Below, in pieces: positions 12,501-24,951 of a stretch of DNA of 64,000 nucleotides. Under the pieces are notes generated by a model. It was not told the origin of the DNA and searched no databases. It worked only from the letters and a program-made list of their open reading frames with translations. A program made the position numbers and the translations under genes. Position 1 is the first letter of the stretch; every line of letters begins with the position of its first letter. The DNA lies in the NCBI GenBank assembly GCA_025331435.1, contig JAIWNI010000030.1, forward strand, positions 1-64,000. The letters are read 5' to 3'. The stretch comes from Choanephora cucurbitarum. Its lineage: Eukaryota > Mucoromycota > Mucoromycetes > Mucorales > Choanephoraceae.

Positions 12501-13712
12501 TAAAGCGGATAAAAGATGAACTGAATCCAGTTTGCCAACAATCAAAATAGTCAAGTTGTCAGGTTTGTAAAATTGTTGGTGATACTCTCGGACTATGATC
12601 GAAAGTTACTATTTAATTAATCTTGAGGAGCTCTATTGTAATTACTTGATTCAATCTTGAGATTCCTTAAATTCTCCAACAAGCCACCGGCTTCATGTTG
12701 ATATCCACTCTCTTTAGGATATATCAGTTGTTGAAGTTTACGTTGCATAATGTCGTTTGATGAGTTTTCTCTCGCTTGCATTTCACAGTAGACAACCTAA
12801 TAAAAAACTTGAGTTTTTTCTACGTTTATCGATATTTGTTGTACATTACACCTGTAAATAAACAAGATAGATAAGGCATGGTAAGTTAGCTTGTAACAGG
12901 AATCAGAAAAAAAAAATAAGATTGTGTAATGTGGGACACCTTACCAGCATCTTCTCCATTTTGATCAATGTGATGAACTTCTGTGTAGAATCCTTCGTCT
13001 GTCAATGTTGGAAACAGTATGTGATCTACATAGACTGGAAGTAACTGTAGAAATCCGTCGCTTCCTGCTGTTGTTATTGCTAAAGAGTAGAACATAAGAA
13101 AAATCTCCAGTAATATGTTGTGTTCATACCGTACTATAACAAGTATGGTCAAGATCTGTCCATGCATTAGTTCCTGGTGCATATGCTCTTGGAGCTAGCG
13201 AATCCAAAGCCCCCTAATCATCAAGCAATCAGTATAAACAACAAAGTGCTTTGGTTTTTTCACTTTCAGCGATACAATATCGTCTTACTTTGAAAGGGTA
13301 CTTCTCACTTCCCAAGAACACCAAGCTATAGAAACATGTTACTTAAAATGATGTGTATGTACCATATGATGCTGTATTTCTTACTGTTCTAATGTATGTG
13401 GACAGCCATCATTGTTTGAAACTTATTTCTGAAATCAGTACTTGATGAATCAAAGTGGATAGAATTGAACTCACCCTTCGTCGCCAAAGTCAAAAAACCG
13501 CTGACGAGTGGACCTTTGATTTACATAGAAACTTAACCCATCGGAAATCAATCTTCACTGATTTGATTTATTGATTTGTTACCTTCAACATCTGCATGAA
13601 TGGCTGTAAGGCCTGTCTTAGAGCTTTTATAACGTTTGACCTGGATCGTCTCAAATGGATCAACAGGAAAGGGCTCAAAACTTACAAAATCTTCAGTAAC
13701 AGCTGGTGTCAT
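9510..13712 (-). CDS. M16 family zinc metallopeptidase (YOL098C-like)
   Basis: Exons read as 13712-13583, 13513-13475, 13421-13385, 13325-13289, 13213-13135, 13079-12945, a possible 2-nt exon 12851-12850, 12796-12646, 12592-11978, 11940-11890, 11826-11712, 11654-11296, 11226-10911, 10846-10468, 10407-10330, 10239-9784 and 9722-9510, about 1063 residues, close to yeast YOL098C. The inverted zinc motif HTLEH is at residues 65-69, with the conserved EVHHIDQNGEDAG and VVYCEMQ stretches downstream. Repeated M16 domains of the pitrilysin/insulysin fold follow. Family members cleave short peptides; the cellular substrate of this branch is not settled. The start at 13712 was preferred over an in-frame ATG 15 codons upstream, which adds a hydrophobic stretch that would hint at a signal peptide. 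The junction between residues 152 and 154 is uncertain: either a 2-nt microexon or a weak GTGTCC donor that adds Lys. Confidence 0.9.
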
Positions 13713-13985
13713 GACAGAGGCAAAAGAAAAGAAATATGAAAAAAGGGGTAATGTCAAATATAAGCATCAGTTGTTGTTTGTGTACAGCGTGTATATAGTT
13801 ATTCTTGCGATGTGACCTGCTATGGTTTCACATTTGTCAAAATACAGTCGGTTTTTTTAAACACCCGTCATGGTTTTGTAATGCAAGGGATATATATATT
13901 CACATATACTTTGCAAAAAAAGTAAATCACTTTACACGCGATATCTCTTTCTTCTTTCTCAACATAAGTCATTATCAAAGCAGAG
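13713..13985. promoter_or_regulatory. Short divergent promoter, M16 protease / trehalose subunit
   Basis: Only 273 bp separate the two start codons. The sequence contains AAGGGG at 13743-13748, which includes the stress-response core AGGGG known from fungal Msn2/4-type regulation. Trehalose genes are commonly stress-induced, so shared control is plausible, but a single 5-base match proves nothing. If the upstream ATG at 13757 is used for the protease, this match would lie within coding sequence. Confidence 0.4.
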
Positions 13986-16812
13986 ATGATAGATCATTCT
14001 CACTTAAAACACATGCTTCCAGTCGAAAAAAAACTTGAAGGAAAGGTGATCAACGTTGTTAACCAAATTCCTTATAACTGTGCTATGAACCAAATAAGCA
14101 ACAACAAAGATATTTTGAAAAAAGTTTCCATGAACAATAACAATAATGTTAATTCAGACCACAATGACACACCTATATCCCTTATAGAAAGAAGAAGGCG
14201 CTCAACCGTTATTGCTCTTGGTCATACAAATATTTGGCAGCTATCGACTCGGAGAGGACATTCGGCAATGTATGCCGCTCTCGATTCACTCAAAAAGGAT
14301 TACCGAACACTCTATATTGGTAGCACAGGGCCTATTTTCACTCATCCTGACAAATTTCATGTGAATGCAAGCGCGGTTACAGAAGAACAGAAAGAGTCTC
14401 TGAAGGAACTGCTTGGCTCCAAACACGATACATTACCTCTCTTCATAAACGAAAAATTGTCTTATGGACATTATGAAGGGTACAGTAAACAAGGTAAGTT
14501 ACAATAAAGGCAACACGGTATATACTTTTTTGTACTAACCGAAGTTTCGTTAGTGCTCTGGCCTCTTATGCATTATCTTATGTGGCCAGAGAAGGTAGAT
14601 GAGAAAACCTACTGGGAAGACTATGTCAAAGTAAATGAAATTTTTGCAGATAGCGTCATTCAAAACTATGAAGATGGTGATCAAAGTCTGTTTTACTTCT
14701 TTGCTTTGTATTTCTGTGTAGGCCTAATTTTTCTCTTTTATAGTTTGGATTCATGACTATCACTTAATGCTTGTTCCACAAATGATTCGAAACGCTTTGC
14801 CAAATGCGCCTGTTGGCCTTTTTCTTCACACTCCTTTTCCAAGTTCAGAGTTATTCAGATGCCTTCCACGTAAAGTGATAAAATGCACGCTTTATCTCAA
14901 ACATTCGCTGTTAACATTACATACCGCATAGATCGAAAAGAAGTACTTAAAGGTATGCTGGGTGCCAATATCATTGCTTTTCAGACATACAATTATGCAC
15001 GCCATTTTGCTTCGAATTGTACAAGGATTATGGGGTGTGAATATACTCCATCGGGTATAATCCGAAATGGTATACTGACTCAAATAGAGGTCTATCCAAT
15101 TGGAATTGATGTAGAACGAACCAGACATCATTGCCAAAGCCCAGGCGTGGAGCCCAAGGCTAAGGCAATCCGCAAGAGATATGCAACCAAGAAAATTATT
15201 GTTGGCCGTGATAAGCTCGATCCAGTCAAAGGTGTGCTCCAGAAGCTGGAAGCGTTCGAGTCTTTTCTGGTCGACTTCCCTGCTTTCCGTGATAAAGTGG
15301 TATTGATCCAAGTAACATCGCCTGGTGTACTACATTCACCTGAGCTTGAGAACAAAGCATCCGAAATAGTAGGTCGTATCAATTCTCGGTTTGGTTCATT
15401 GGAATTCAGTCCCGCCCATTTGTTCAACCAACATATTGATCGCGATGAGTACTATGCATTGTTGAAAGTGGCTGATATTGGGCTTATTACACCTGTCATG
15501 GATGGCATGAACACCTTAAGCTGTGAATTTGTAGTTGCACAAGAGGAACATCACAGCCCACTTATTCTATCTGAATTCACTGGAACAGCGAGTAGCATGG
15601 GTGCTGCTGTCATTGTAAATCCATGGAACCGAAAAGAAATTGCACGTGCTATAGCTGAATGTCTCTCAATGAACGAAGAAGAAAAATCACTTAAATACAA
15701 GGTAGCTTGATATATTGTGCTTCATTCGTCAGTTTGCTCATCTATTATTAGCAACTTCATGCCTTTGTCACTTCGCATACAGCAAGTTATTGGGCAAGGT
15801 CACTCGTGAACGGGTTGTTGAAATTCGCTCATCTTGATACAAGTGGAATAGCCCTGCTAGATGCTTTGAGATTAAGACTAGAATATCAGGATAAACACAA
15901 GAGAGCTTTTTTCCTCAATTATGATGTAAGACTTGTTAGTTAACATACAGCATGATAAATTAAAACTACTGTTTTCATAGGGAACATTGGCTCCAACACA
16001 TATTGAGTGCAAAGAGACAGATCCACACGAGCAGATTATCGATGTCTTGACTAAGTTGACTGCTGACCCTACTAACATTGTTTGGGTTATATCAGGAAAA
16101 TCTCAGGTAACAAAGGAGAAAGTAAAACAACACCAAAAAAAGGCAAATGCTAATATCCATTTCAGCATGAGTTGGAAAGATGCTTAAGCAGAGTACCTCG
16201 ATTAGGGCTTGCAAGCGAACATGGGTGTATTGTTAAGGACCCTGAGCAAGCAGAATGGACTCAGGTTATTTCTGATATCGATGTTTCATGGAAAGAGAGT
16301 ATCATACGTATTTTTGAGTATTATACAGAAAGAACACCAGGTAGCTCTATAGAAGAGAGAAAATGCACAATTGCTTGGCATTATGAGAAGGCTGATTCAA
16401 AGTTTGGGTACGAGTGCTATTATGTTATTTTGTTTCTCAATTAACTCTGTCTTCTAGTGCATTTCAAGCTAGAGAGCTTCAAAACCACATCGAACAAAAC
16501 ATGGTTGGCAAATTGCCCGTGGAATGTATTGTCGGCAGAAAGATGGTTGAAATACGCCCAATTGTAGTCAACAGGGGTAGTGTAATTAAGAGAGCTGCTA
16601 TACAATATCCTGATATAGACTATGTTGTTTGCGTCGATGATAGCCGAACAACTGAAGACATGTTCCGTATGCTTCAGAAAGTCAGTATGGGTCAGCTAGA
16701 AGTGATCCAATTTAAGATTATAGTTGGCTCAGTAGATAGAAATACTTTGGCTAATTGGAAACTTAATTCAAGTCAAGAGCTTATTTCCGCCCTACAAACA
16801 ATAGTTGAGTAA
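13986..16812 (+). CDS. Trehalose synthase complex subunit, Tps2/Tsl1 class (GT20 + HAD phosphatase-like)
   Basis: Eight exons, 13986-14493, 14554-14685, 14744-14869, 14932-15701, 15752-15925, 15981-16106, 16166-16407 and 16458-16812, give 810 residues. The first two thirds are a glycosyltransferase family 20 domain: WIHDYHLMLVPQ, GLFLHTPFPSSELFRCLP, VGRDKLDPVKG and MNTLSCEFV are visible. The rest is a trehalose-6-phosphatase-like HAD domain, but motif 1 reads LNYDGTLAP (residues 567-575), with Asn568 where the active enzymes have the nucleophile Asp, and the last motif reads VDDSRTTEDMF instead of GDDRTDEDMF. In yeast, Tsl1 and Tps3 are non-catalytic subunits of the trehalose complex; this protein is most like such a regulatory subunit, inferred from these changes. 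It converges on VPS39, with 88 bp between stop codons. Confidence 0.88.
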
Positions 16813-16900
16813 CAATAATAAAATACTGATTGAAATGCAAAAGGCTTTAGCTATGACAAGAAAAAAGGGTATTGTTTATTGAGATGATTTACACAGTGCA

Positions 16901-19900
16901 TCAAGAGAGCTTCCATTGTGTTTGCTCAATTTTTTCTTTACAAGAGTAATGTACTACGACACCATTTGGAAAAACAGCAAACACACTAATCGAAATGCAA
17001 TGAATACGCCAGATCTTGTTTTCTTTCTTTTTTTTGACTTACCTGTTGCCTATTCTCTTGTTACATTGTGGACACATTCTGTCTTCAGTAATTTTCACAG
17101 CCCTAGACCTATAAAACATTAACTGGTCCTCTACTTGTATTTGTTCGGCTTTAAGAAGGTTTTTTACAACCATGTTCATATTTCGGTTTTTGTTTGATTC
17201 TCGAATGTATTTCTCAAAGAATGGGAATAGGCCATATAACTTAGTTGAGGTTGGAAGTATAGCCAAAACTTGGCTTGCATCAATGTGTGATCCATGATGA
17301 GCCAACAGATCGAGAGCTGGCTCAGTTAAAGGTTTCTGGTTATTACTAGGTTGAAGATAGACTTTAAGTAATGTCAGATACATCTTTTCGCCTTTAACAG
17401 GATCTTCTTGATAGACTTTGGTACAATATCTATAAGATGATGTTAATGAATGACCCTTTTGGAGACATCGTCGTATTGACGTTTAGGTGCGTGGCTTACT
17501 CTTCAGCCATGCCATAATTTCGTAGCTTATACACATATATATCCAAAGCTTGGTCATGTTGTCCTATACGGCTCAAAAGAATAGCTCTTTCCTCAAACAA
17601 GCCTAAAGAAAGAAAAGGGTATTAGAAGAATGATTTCTAGTTGAAGAAGCAAACTTACCATCCATAGGTAATCTAGACAAGATTCGCTCAGCCTTATAGC
17701 AAGAGGAATCAGTCAAGAAAGCTATCAGTCTAGCACGAATATTGTTCTTCTTTTCAGCATCGTTTGCTATAGATTCAAAGTCAAATCAGATAACAACATC
17801 TTTGATCCTACTTCAACGATTACCTATTTTCTTATTTTTAGTGATAGAGTCCAAGTAGGCAATTACGAGTCGGTTGTGAAATTCTGGAGATTCATCATGC
17901 AGCACCTCGATAACATACTCCAGATAGCGAATAGCTAAATCGCCAGATATAGATTCTAAATGCTGCAAAACTTGTTCTCTAGGCAAAATCTCAACCTCTG
18001 CCAAATCATCAATAAAGATCTATGTAAAGTAAATTAAAGTATATGAAGAAGAGAAAAGAGAGCCTTAGCTTACATCCATGCCAAGTTCTGGATCTTTCTC
18101 CAAAACCCATTTTGAGTACTGTAACACAAGATCAAAATGATCAAGTCCAAGTCTTTGCAGATAACGGATAGTGGGTGAGATTCCTCTCAAGGGGCCATCA
18201 GATTCTTTTCCAAGTCTATAATTTTTCAAGTTAGGCAAAGTGCATTTGACCACTAATCAACTACGTACTTTTCTAAAAGATCAAGAGCTCTAGCATGAAG
18301 GCCTTTACAGTTATATAGGTCTACTAGTTCTTTGTATTTCTTTATGACAGTCAAACAAGAAATCTTAGATCAGTCTGGATCGATTTGCATTCAATCTTGT
18401 CTTACCTTTTTATCCATTAATATGTTCTCGCATTCTTTGACGTCGCAATGGTTTTGAACACGTAACAAAGGTCCAACGAGTGCATCGTTGGTCATCATGT
18501 ATGACTTTAACAATGAGGTATCAACCAATGTTGCTTGATATAGAAGTTCTTCTTCGTCCTCACTGTTTTCTGATGTTGATTTTTCAGATAAAGAAGAGAG
18601 CTTGTTGGAGGAAGCTAAAGAAGCAGGATGGCTGTTGCTGTTGTTCATCTTACGAGCCAATTTTTGACGCTTATCCGTCAAATAGCGAATCAAGTAAGTA
18701 ACGGCATCACGCAAATTTGATCCCGTCAAAGGAACAGTCTCCTTTTTCGGCTGGCTATGGTGGCTAGCAATGGTAGTAGCTCTACTTTTGATGGAGGCTC
18801 TACTTGAAGGTCTATGAGATTCTTCTTCTGTCCCATGTTCAATACGTCTTTTAGTTGAAGAAAAGGTAGTGTTGTGATTGTCTTGTCCATCTTCTTGCTG
18901 GCTTACTTCGTCGCTATCTGCACTATCTTGATGATCGCCTTTTCTTGCTAGATGGCCTGAAATAATCTCAGGATAGAGGCTGACAACTTCTACTGCTGGT
19001 GTGTCCAATTCTTGAAAAAGATCCAGAGCAGTATCGTACTCGCCACATCTAAATAAATCATGTGCATATGCTGTTCGGATTGCATTCAGTTTCTTTTCTT
19101 TGTTTTCAACTAAAACAGCATCTATCTGATCCAACAAGCTGACTGCCTCTTTGTATTCTTGCTTCTCCACAAGCTGGTCAATCTAATTCACCCATACATC
19201 ACAAGATGAGAAAAGAAAAGGGAATATATGCATGAATATAATGTTGTAACAAGAAACGAAGGCAATGCAATACGTACCTGAGAGGAAAAGCTGAATGGAG
19301 TAAGACGATAAATTTGTGACCCACTAGCGACATATACTAGTTTTCCTTGGTTTAGGAGCTTAGTATTAGCTAGTTCGATTTGTTGCACAAGCGTCAGTGT
19401 TTGGATATTTCGCACTTCTACATGCTTTGGGAGGATGGCAATCACATATGGGTATGAATAGCCTGAGGGTAAACATTGCACAGTTTGTCAGTACAGAAGG
19501 CTTCTTTTTTTTTTAGCTTTGCATTACCAATTTGCTCTGGTGCTCCCGACCACTCAATACCAACTTTTCGTGTAGGTGTACCGTCCAAGCCCAGAAAGAT
19601 ACTGACATCTAGCATGTTTCCAAAGAAGAAATAAGAAGTGAAGTTCGAATAACAACAAAAAATACGTACGATCCCGGGCAAGTAGCATCTCGTTATTTGG
19701 AATTTTTGTGATCATTGGCTTTCCTCCTCGAGCACCAATAGACATGTTATATAAGCTGTTAAGTGTACTTATTGGTCCTGAATCGGCGACACCGGTTGGA
19801 GCAAACAATTCTGTCAATTGTCCTTGCTCGACATCCATCAAAGCATATTCTGTTGAAAAGCCTAAACAAATTTTCGTGGTACCCACCCAGGACATAGCTT

Positions 19901-20614
19901 TGATGCGATCTGGTATATTCAATTCTTTTGTTTCAAAAAACTCTGTATCTTTCCAAACATAAACAAGTAGCTTTTTGCGAACAGCTACTGCTAATCGAGT
20001 TGTCAATACTGGAATTTGCTCTTCAGGACTCATTTCGACCATCGTCTGAATAGCGAATAGGTTGGCTCCCTTGGTCTTTCCTAGTGCCATTCTCAGCTCG
20101 AAGGAACGTAAGTCATGAAGGCTGACCAGACCATCTAAAATGAAAATTAGTTACATTTTCCGACTTTGACCATTTCGACGTCTAATCAATTGGTACCTGA
20201 TAAAGAGACCAACACATCAATCTCTTTAATAATATCGAGCTGCTCGATTGGTCGCTTCGAGAAAGTTTTAATTGTTTGTGATAAAGTTACTTCAGGCACT
20301 TCATTATCATCTGCAACTAATATACATGGTATCAGCGTATTAATAAAAAATAATAATACTGCATTTGTGTTTTCTTGTTGCTGAATTGTAGACTTTTGAA
20401 GTATCATTTACCTAATGGCTCTTTGATATCATAGACAAGCAGTTGACCAACACCTGTTCCTATTAGAAGTCTGTCGCCTGCATAGTAGTCAAGTATTAGA
20501 TTGCGCACCTCCTCTAGCGTGAGTGTTACTTCTTTGTACATTACCATGAGCAAATATGGACTCTATGCGGCTGAGCTTGTCCACCACAGTTGTGACTTGA
20601 AAGGCGTCATGCAT
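16901..20614 (-). CDS. VPS39: Vps39/Vam6-like HOPS subunit
   Basis: Fourteen exons, 20614-20545, 20477-20412, 20316-20197, 20134-19670, 19608-19528, 19462-19278, 19182-18406, 18339-18269, 18215-18074, 18019-17824, 17766-17659, 17602-17500, 17429-17043 and 16985-16901, give 951 residues. It starts MHDAF, as Vps39 proteins do. Residues about 20-300 form a citron-homology beta-propeller; a long helical clathrin-repeat region follows, interrupted by a Ser/Glu-rich insert (about residues 390-480); the C terminus carries CPQCNKRIG and VVHYSC, the cysteine pairs of the Vps39 zinc-binding end. Vps39 joins HOPS to Rab7/Ypt7 at the vacuole and works in membrane fusion and vacuole-mitochondria contact. 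The last exon (17 codons of VFAVFPNG... and tail) was placed by these cysteines. Confidence 0.92.
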
Positions 20615-21196
20615 CTCTAGTTCAATGAGTTGTATGAAACGAAAATGAAAACAAGGACAGAAATTGTGTGCATTGTCATCGCTGTTTAAAAGCTATGATA
20701 CGTGACTATATCCAAGAACTTTAAACAAAAAAAATTAAGCATGAAAATTTCTATTCAAATCAAATATCTTCTGTAAACCTATGATGTTAGCGGTACTGTC
20801 TTGGCTTATCTGTATATCGCGGCCAAAAGAACCTGCCAATTTCACAACAGGCCTTATATGACCGAAAACAAAGGCACTGTTTTGCCCCTACTCAGTTCAA
20901 GAGCCGCTCAGTGTCTGAAGACAGGGACGTTCACAATAAGTACACGGCTACAACGTCTTACTTGTTACGATATTGACCTAGGCCAAATTGTAGGCTTAGC
21001 TCTTTTGCTAATGAGTGAATTCTGACCAGAACATGTCTCAACTCTCGCGGTTTCTTTTAATGAATCATTTTACAGCCAATAAATCTTGGCTGTTACTTAA
21101 AACTTTTGAGGACTGCGATTTTTTTTTTTTTTACTGCTGATTATGATTCATTTTACTATTTTTCTTTTTCTTTTTTTTTCACATGTATTTTATCAA
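20615..21196. promoter_or_regulatory. Divergent promoter region, VPS39 / Bye1-like
   Basis: Two start codons face away from each other across 582 bp. The plus-strand frame at 20801-21025 has no family likeness. A long T tract lies at about 21120-21132 and pyrimidine-rich sequence continues to the start codon at 21197. No specific site is claimed. Confidence 0.45.
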
Positions 21197-24100
21197 ATGG
21201 ATATTCACAACATTGACGATTATTTAGACTTGCAAGATCAGACAGCCACTAACTTGTTGTCTTCTGAACAAATATCACAGCCACAACATGATACTGAAGA
21301 ATGGCATACTGCTACGCCCTTAAGTCATTCACTGTTGGCTACAAACGAAAACGCTCTCTATAGAGAAAATGCCACAGAATGGGGTTTGTTACAAAATGGA
21401 TTTGATTTGCAGGGGATTAATTTAACACAGACTATTGCAAAAGGCGACATTGCTGTGAATACAAATGACCACCATGCGTTTGTTGCGCCTGATACGCTAA
21501 TGAAGCAGCCAACAGCCGACGAGCCTGTATCAGAAAAAGAAGAGAAACGTGTGACACGCTCAAGAACAGCTGCTGTTCCAAAACCAGCAGCCGATACACC
21601 CCCTCTTAGTCCCAAGAAAAAGAAAACGCGTGCTAAAAAACTGTATTGCGTTTGTCAACAACCTTATGATGGCAAGCCAATGGTCCAATGTGACAAGTGT
21701 GAACAATGGTACGAAAAAGAACGAAAACAAACCATTATCTTCTTCTTTACTGATCCTTATATCTTAGGTTTCATTGCACCTGTGTAAGTTTTGATCCAGA
21801 TGCTGAGGAAGACATTGATTGGTCATGTCAGAACTGTATTCAAGGTAAGCTTTTCATTTTTTTAAAGATATACGGTTATACGATGTGAGGGACAATAACG
21901 AAGTATGTGTTCATGCGCATACACACACAATCATATGTATACACGCATGTTGTACGTGCTGTACAATCTTTTGTAATCATGGCGTAAGGTGGAAAGCAGC
22001 TTTAATCCGAGAGGAAAAGAAAAGGGACAGCAGATCTAATAAATCATATACATTAAAAATAAGACAGTGATATTTTATCCTATACTTGCATTTATGCACG
22101 TATCGACTAATTGTTGTCCTTGAAGCACTATATCCTCTATCATTTTTTCTTCCGCATCTCTTTCTCTTTCTATCGCTTCTCTCACTTGTACACCAGAACA
22201 AACATATAAGTGGCTTTGTAAAGAAACCTTGTGATCAGAGGCTACCTTCGACCCGATGAGAAGACGATTCAAAAGCAACATCACGAGCACGTAGAACCAG
22301 AAACGCAGCAGGAGATACTGTTTTTTCTTGCCCAAAACAGACTACTATATGCATACATTAATATACAGTATATACCACCCATAGTTATGTGCAGTCGAAT
22401 ATTGGTTTCTATGGGCCTTTACTTGCTTGCGTGTATACATGTGTGTCTTTATGTGCATGAAAACATACATAACCTCATTCAAAAGACAGGGAAAAAAGGC
22501 TTGTTTGATTAATCATCTTTCGATTTTCTTCTCATAGCAGGCAATGATGCTCAAAATCAGGAACTGGAGACCTCTATTGCTGACTCAAGCAAAGTAAGCG
22601 AATAGAAGAGATATCATGAATGTATACCAACTTGTCTTTTCTTTTCTTTCTTACAGACAAATGGCCGTCAAACAAGAAGAAAAACTCAATCAAAATGCCT
22701 CTATTCAGGATGTAACAACCGAACACGCGCAGATTCGTTTTGCAGCGATGTCTGTGCTCGTAAACATAACGAAAGTACCATGGTTGCTGAAGAAACAGAC
22801 AAGCAAGAGAAGCCTCGCGTATCGCGTCGCGCAAGTATGCGTACAGCTGCAATGTCTGTATCAAGCAAGAAACTTTCTCCTCCATCCCAGAGAAGAATTG
22901 GTGTCAACAGAAGAAATTTTGAGGCAGATGAAGAGCTAGATAAAGAAGAAGAGCAACAAGACAAGAAGCATGAGGATAGTGACAAAGAAAAGAGTGCCGA
23001 GTCGGACAAAGAAGAACATGATGAGTACATAAATGAAGAGAATAAAGTTGATGACAAAGCAGAAGCAGAAGCAGAAGCAGAACCAGAGGAAGAAGAGGAA
23101 GAACAAGAAGAAAAGGCAGATTCGAAATCACCTGAGCCATTTGCAGATCCTAGCCAAATGACAGAACAAGAAAACCCTGTTCGTCGGAACGTCATAAAGA
23201 ACCTTACCACTATTCTCAAGACAATCATTGAGAGCGCTCTTGTGGATAATCCTGATATGTACGACAACGAGAAGGAAAAGCTATCACCTGAAGAAAGAGC
23301 AAATAGCTTGGCGAAATTGATTGAAAACACCATGCTTCAGGAACTAGGTGATATGGTAAAAGGCCAGCGTCATCGTACTTGTGGAGAGCGCTACAAGAGC
23401 AAGTTTCGATCTTTATTGCACAATTTGAAAGATAAGGCAAACAAAGTCTTTCAATTGCGTGTTATCACTGGCGACTTAGAGCCCTCTGAACTGGTAAAGA
23501 TGTCATCAGAAGATATGGCTAATCCCGAGTTGAAATCGATGTCTGAACTTTTGCGTGAAAAAGGTCTCAAGAACTCAGTCATGAAATTAGAAAATGTACC
23601 TATCATTAAAAAGACACACAAGGGCGACATCATTATGGTTCCAAATGAGCCAAATGAAGAGCGCAGCATGTATTCAGAGCAAGTGCAGCGTGAATTAGAC
23701 AAAATTGATACCAAATCCCAATCTCCTGTGACAGAAGAAAGAAAGGTAATCAATAGTTTCAGCCCTACTGCAAGTACCAATAATGGCAAGATGGATCCAC
23801 TGGATGATATCCTGGCACGCATTGGAATTCCAAATAATGAAGAGACGAACGGTAAACGAAGCAGCATTGCTTCTGCTGAGACTACTGACCAAGAAGCGAA
23901 AAAGAGAAAGATAGCGTTAGACGTAGAGCAATTGTTAGGCGAAGAAGAGGATACACCTTTTGAAGTAGACGAAGTAGACATTAATGAGCTTGCCGAACAA
24001 GACGAAGACGAACAGGAAGAAGACTCCAAGACTGAAGCTATGGAAGTGGATGGCCAGCATGGAGAGTTACCTACTATTTGGAATGGACGAGTCAATATGC

Positions 24101-24951
24101 CCCAGGTTGCTGAATTTGAAGCATCAGCACGTCAAATTGGTGGGCGCCAACTAGCTGATGAAGAATGGAGCGAAGTCCTATCGCCTACAATGTGGATTGA
24201 AGGTAGAATTCCAACTGATCGAGTCACAAACTACATTACCCAAACACAATATTCGACAAGCCGCGAAATCATCTTGATAGAAATCCAGGCACAAGGCGCC
24301 GATACTAACCAACAGAGTCAAACGCTTCTTCAATACTTGGATTCTAGACAAAGATATGCAGTTGTAGGACACAATAAGACAAAGATCAAAGACTTTTATC
24401 TTATACCACTATATAAGACGAAGCAAATTCCGGATTGTCTTTATGTTGTCCGTTTAGAAGAGAGAAAAAGAGATTGCGATCTGTTCTTGGGTGTCTTGGT
24501 GCTCAGTAAACAGCACTCTACACCTACAATTACAACAAGCTTACCTCAGCAAAAGACAAGCAACTCTTTGCCTCCAGAAAGCTCCCCAGGACCAATAACA
24601 ATCCCTCCTTCTCTTTCATCTATCAGCATTCCTCCTCAACTTCAATACGCTATATCACAAATATCAGCATTACAGCAACAGCAACCACCTTCATTAACAG
24701 TACAACAACAACAGCAACATCAACAACAGCAACATCAACAACAGCAACAGCAGAATCCTTACAACTATCCTCAACCAGCACAAGTTCACCATACACACAC
24801 GCACAATGTACACAGCCACAACATACCTTCTCAATCACATCATCATCAACAGCAACATCATCGCCAAAACCACCAGTATCAACGCCACCACTACAGACAA
24901 GATGACCATCATCGTAATCGTTATCAAAATGATCATCGTCCATCCTACTAG
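21197..24951 (+). CDS. PHD + TFIIS-central + SPOC domain transcription regulator (Bye1/PHF3/DIDO-like)
   Basis: Four exons, 21197-21708, 21768-21844, 22541-22593 and 22657-24951, give 978 residues. A PHD finger (YCVCQQPYDGK to CQNCIQ, about 150-196) is split by an intron inside its Trp-Phe junction. A second cysteine cluster, CLYSGCNNRTRADSFCSDVC, lies near 229-248. After an acidic Lys/Glu region comes the TFIIS central domain (about 387-530), then a SPOC domain (about 688-832, starting TIWNGRVNMP), then a Gln/His-rich tail (833-978). This domain set is that of yeast Bye1 and animal PHF3/DIDO, which bind histone H3K4me and RNA polymerase II and tune elongation. Intron 2 is about 700 nt, far longer than its neighbours, and ends in a TAGCAG tandem acceptor. 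Nuclear role is inferred from the family. Confidence 0.9.

Noticed and set aside
22701..23333. Long minus-strand frame (210 codons) opposite the Bye1-like gene
   Set aside because: It is the mirror of Lys/Glu-rich codons; the plus-strand protein has clear PHD, TFIIS and SPOC domains, and the mirror is mostly Ser/Leu low complexity.
23451..24095. Second long minus-strand frame (214 codons) in the same gene
   Set aside because: Same cause: antisense of an acidic coding region, with no family likeness.
24640..24950. CAA/CAT-rich tract as a non-coding repeat
   Set aside because: It stays in frame with the Bye1-like protein and codes for its Gln/His-rich tail.
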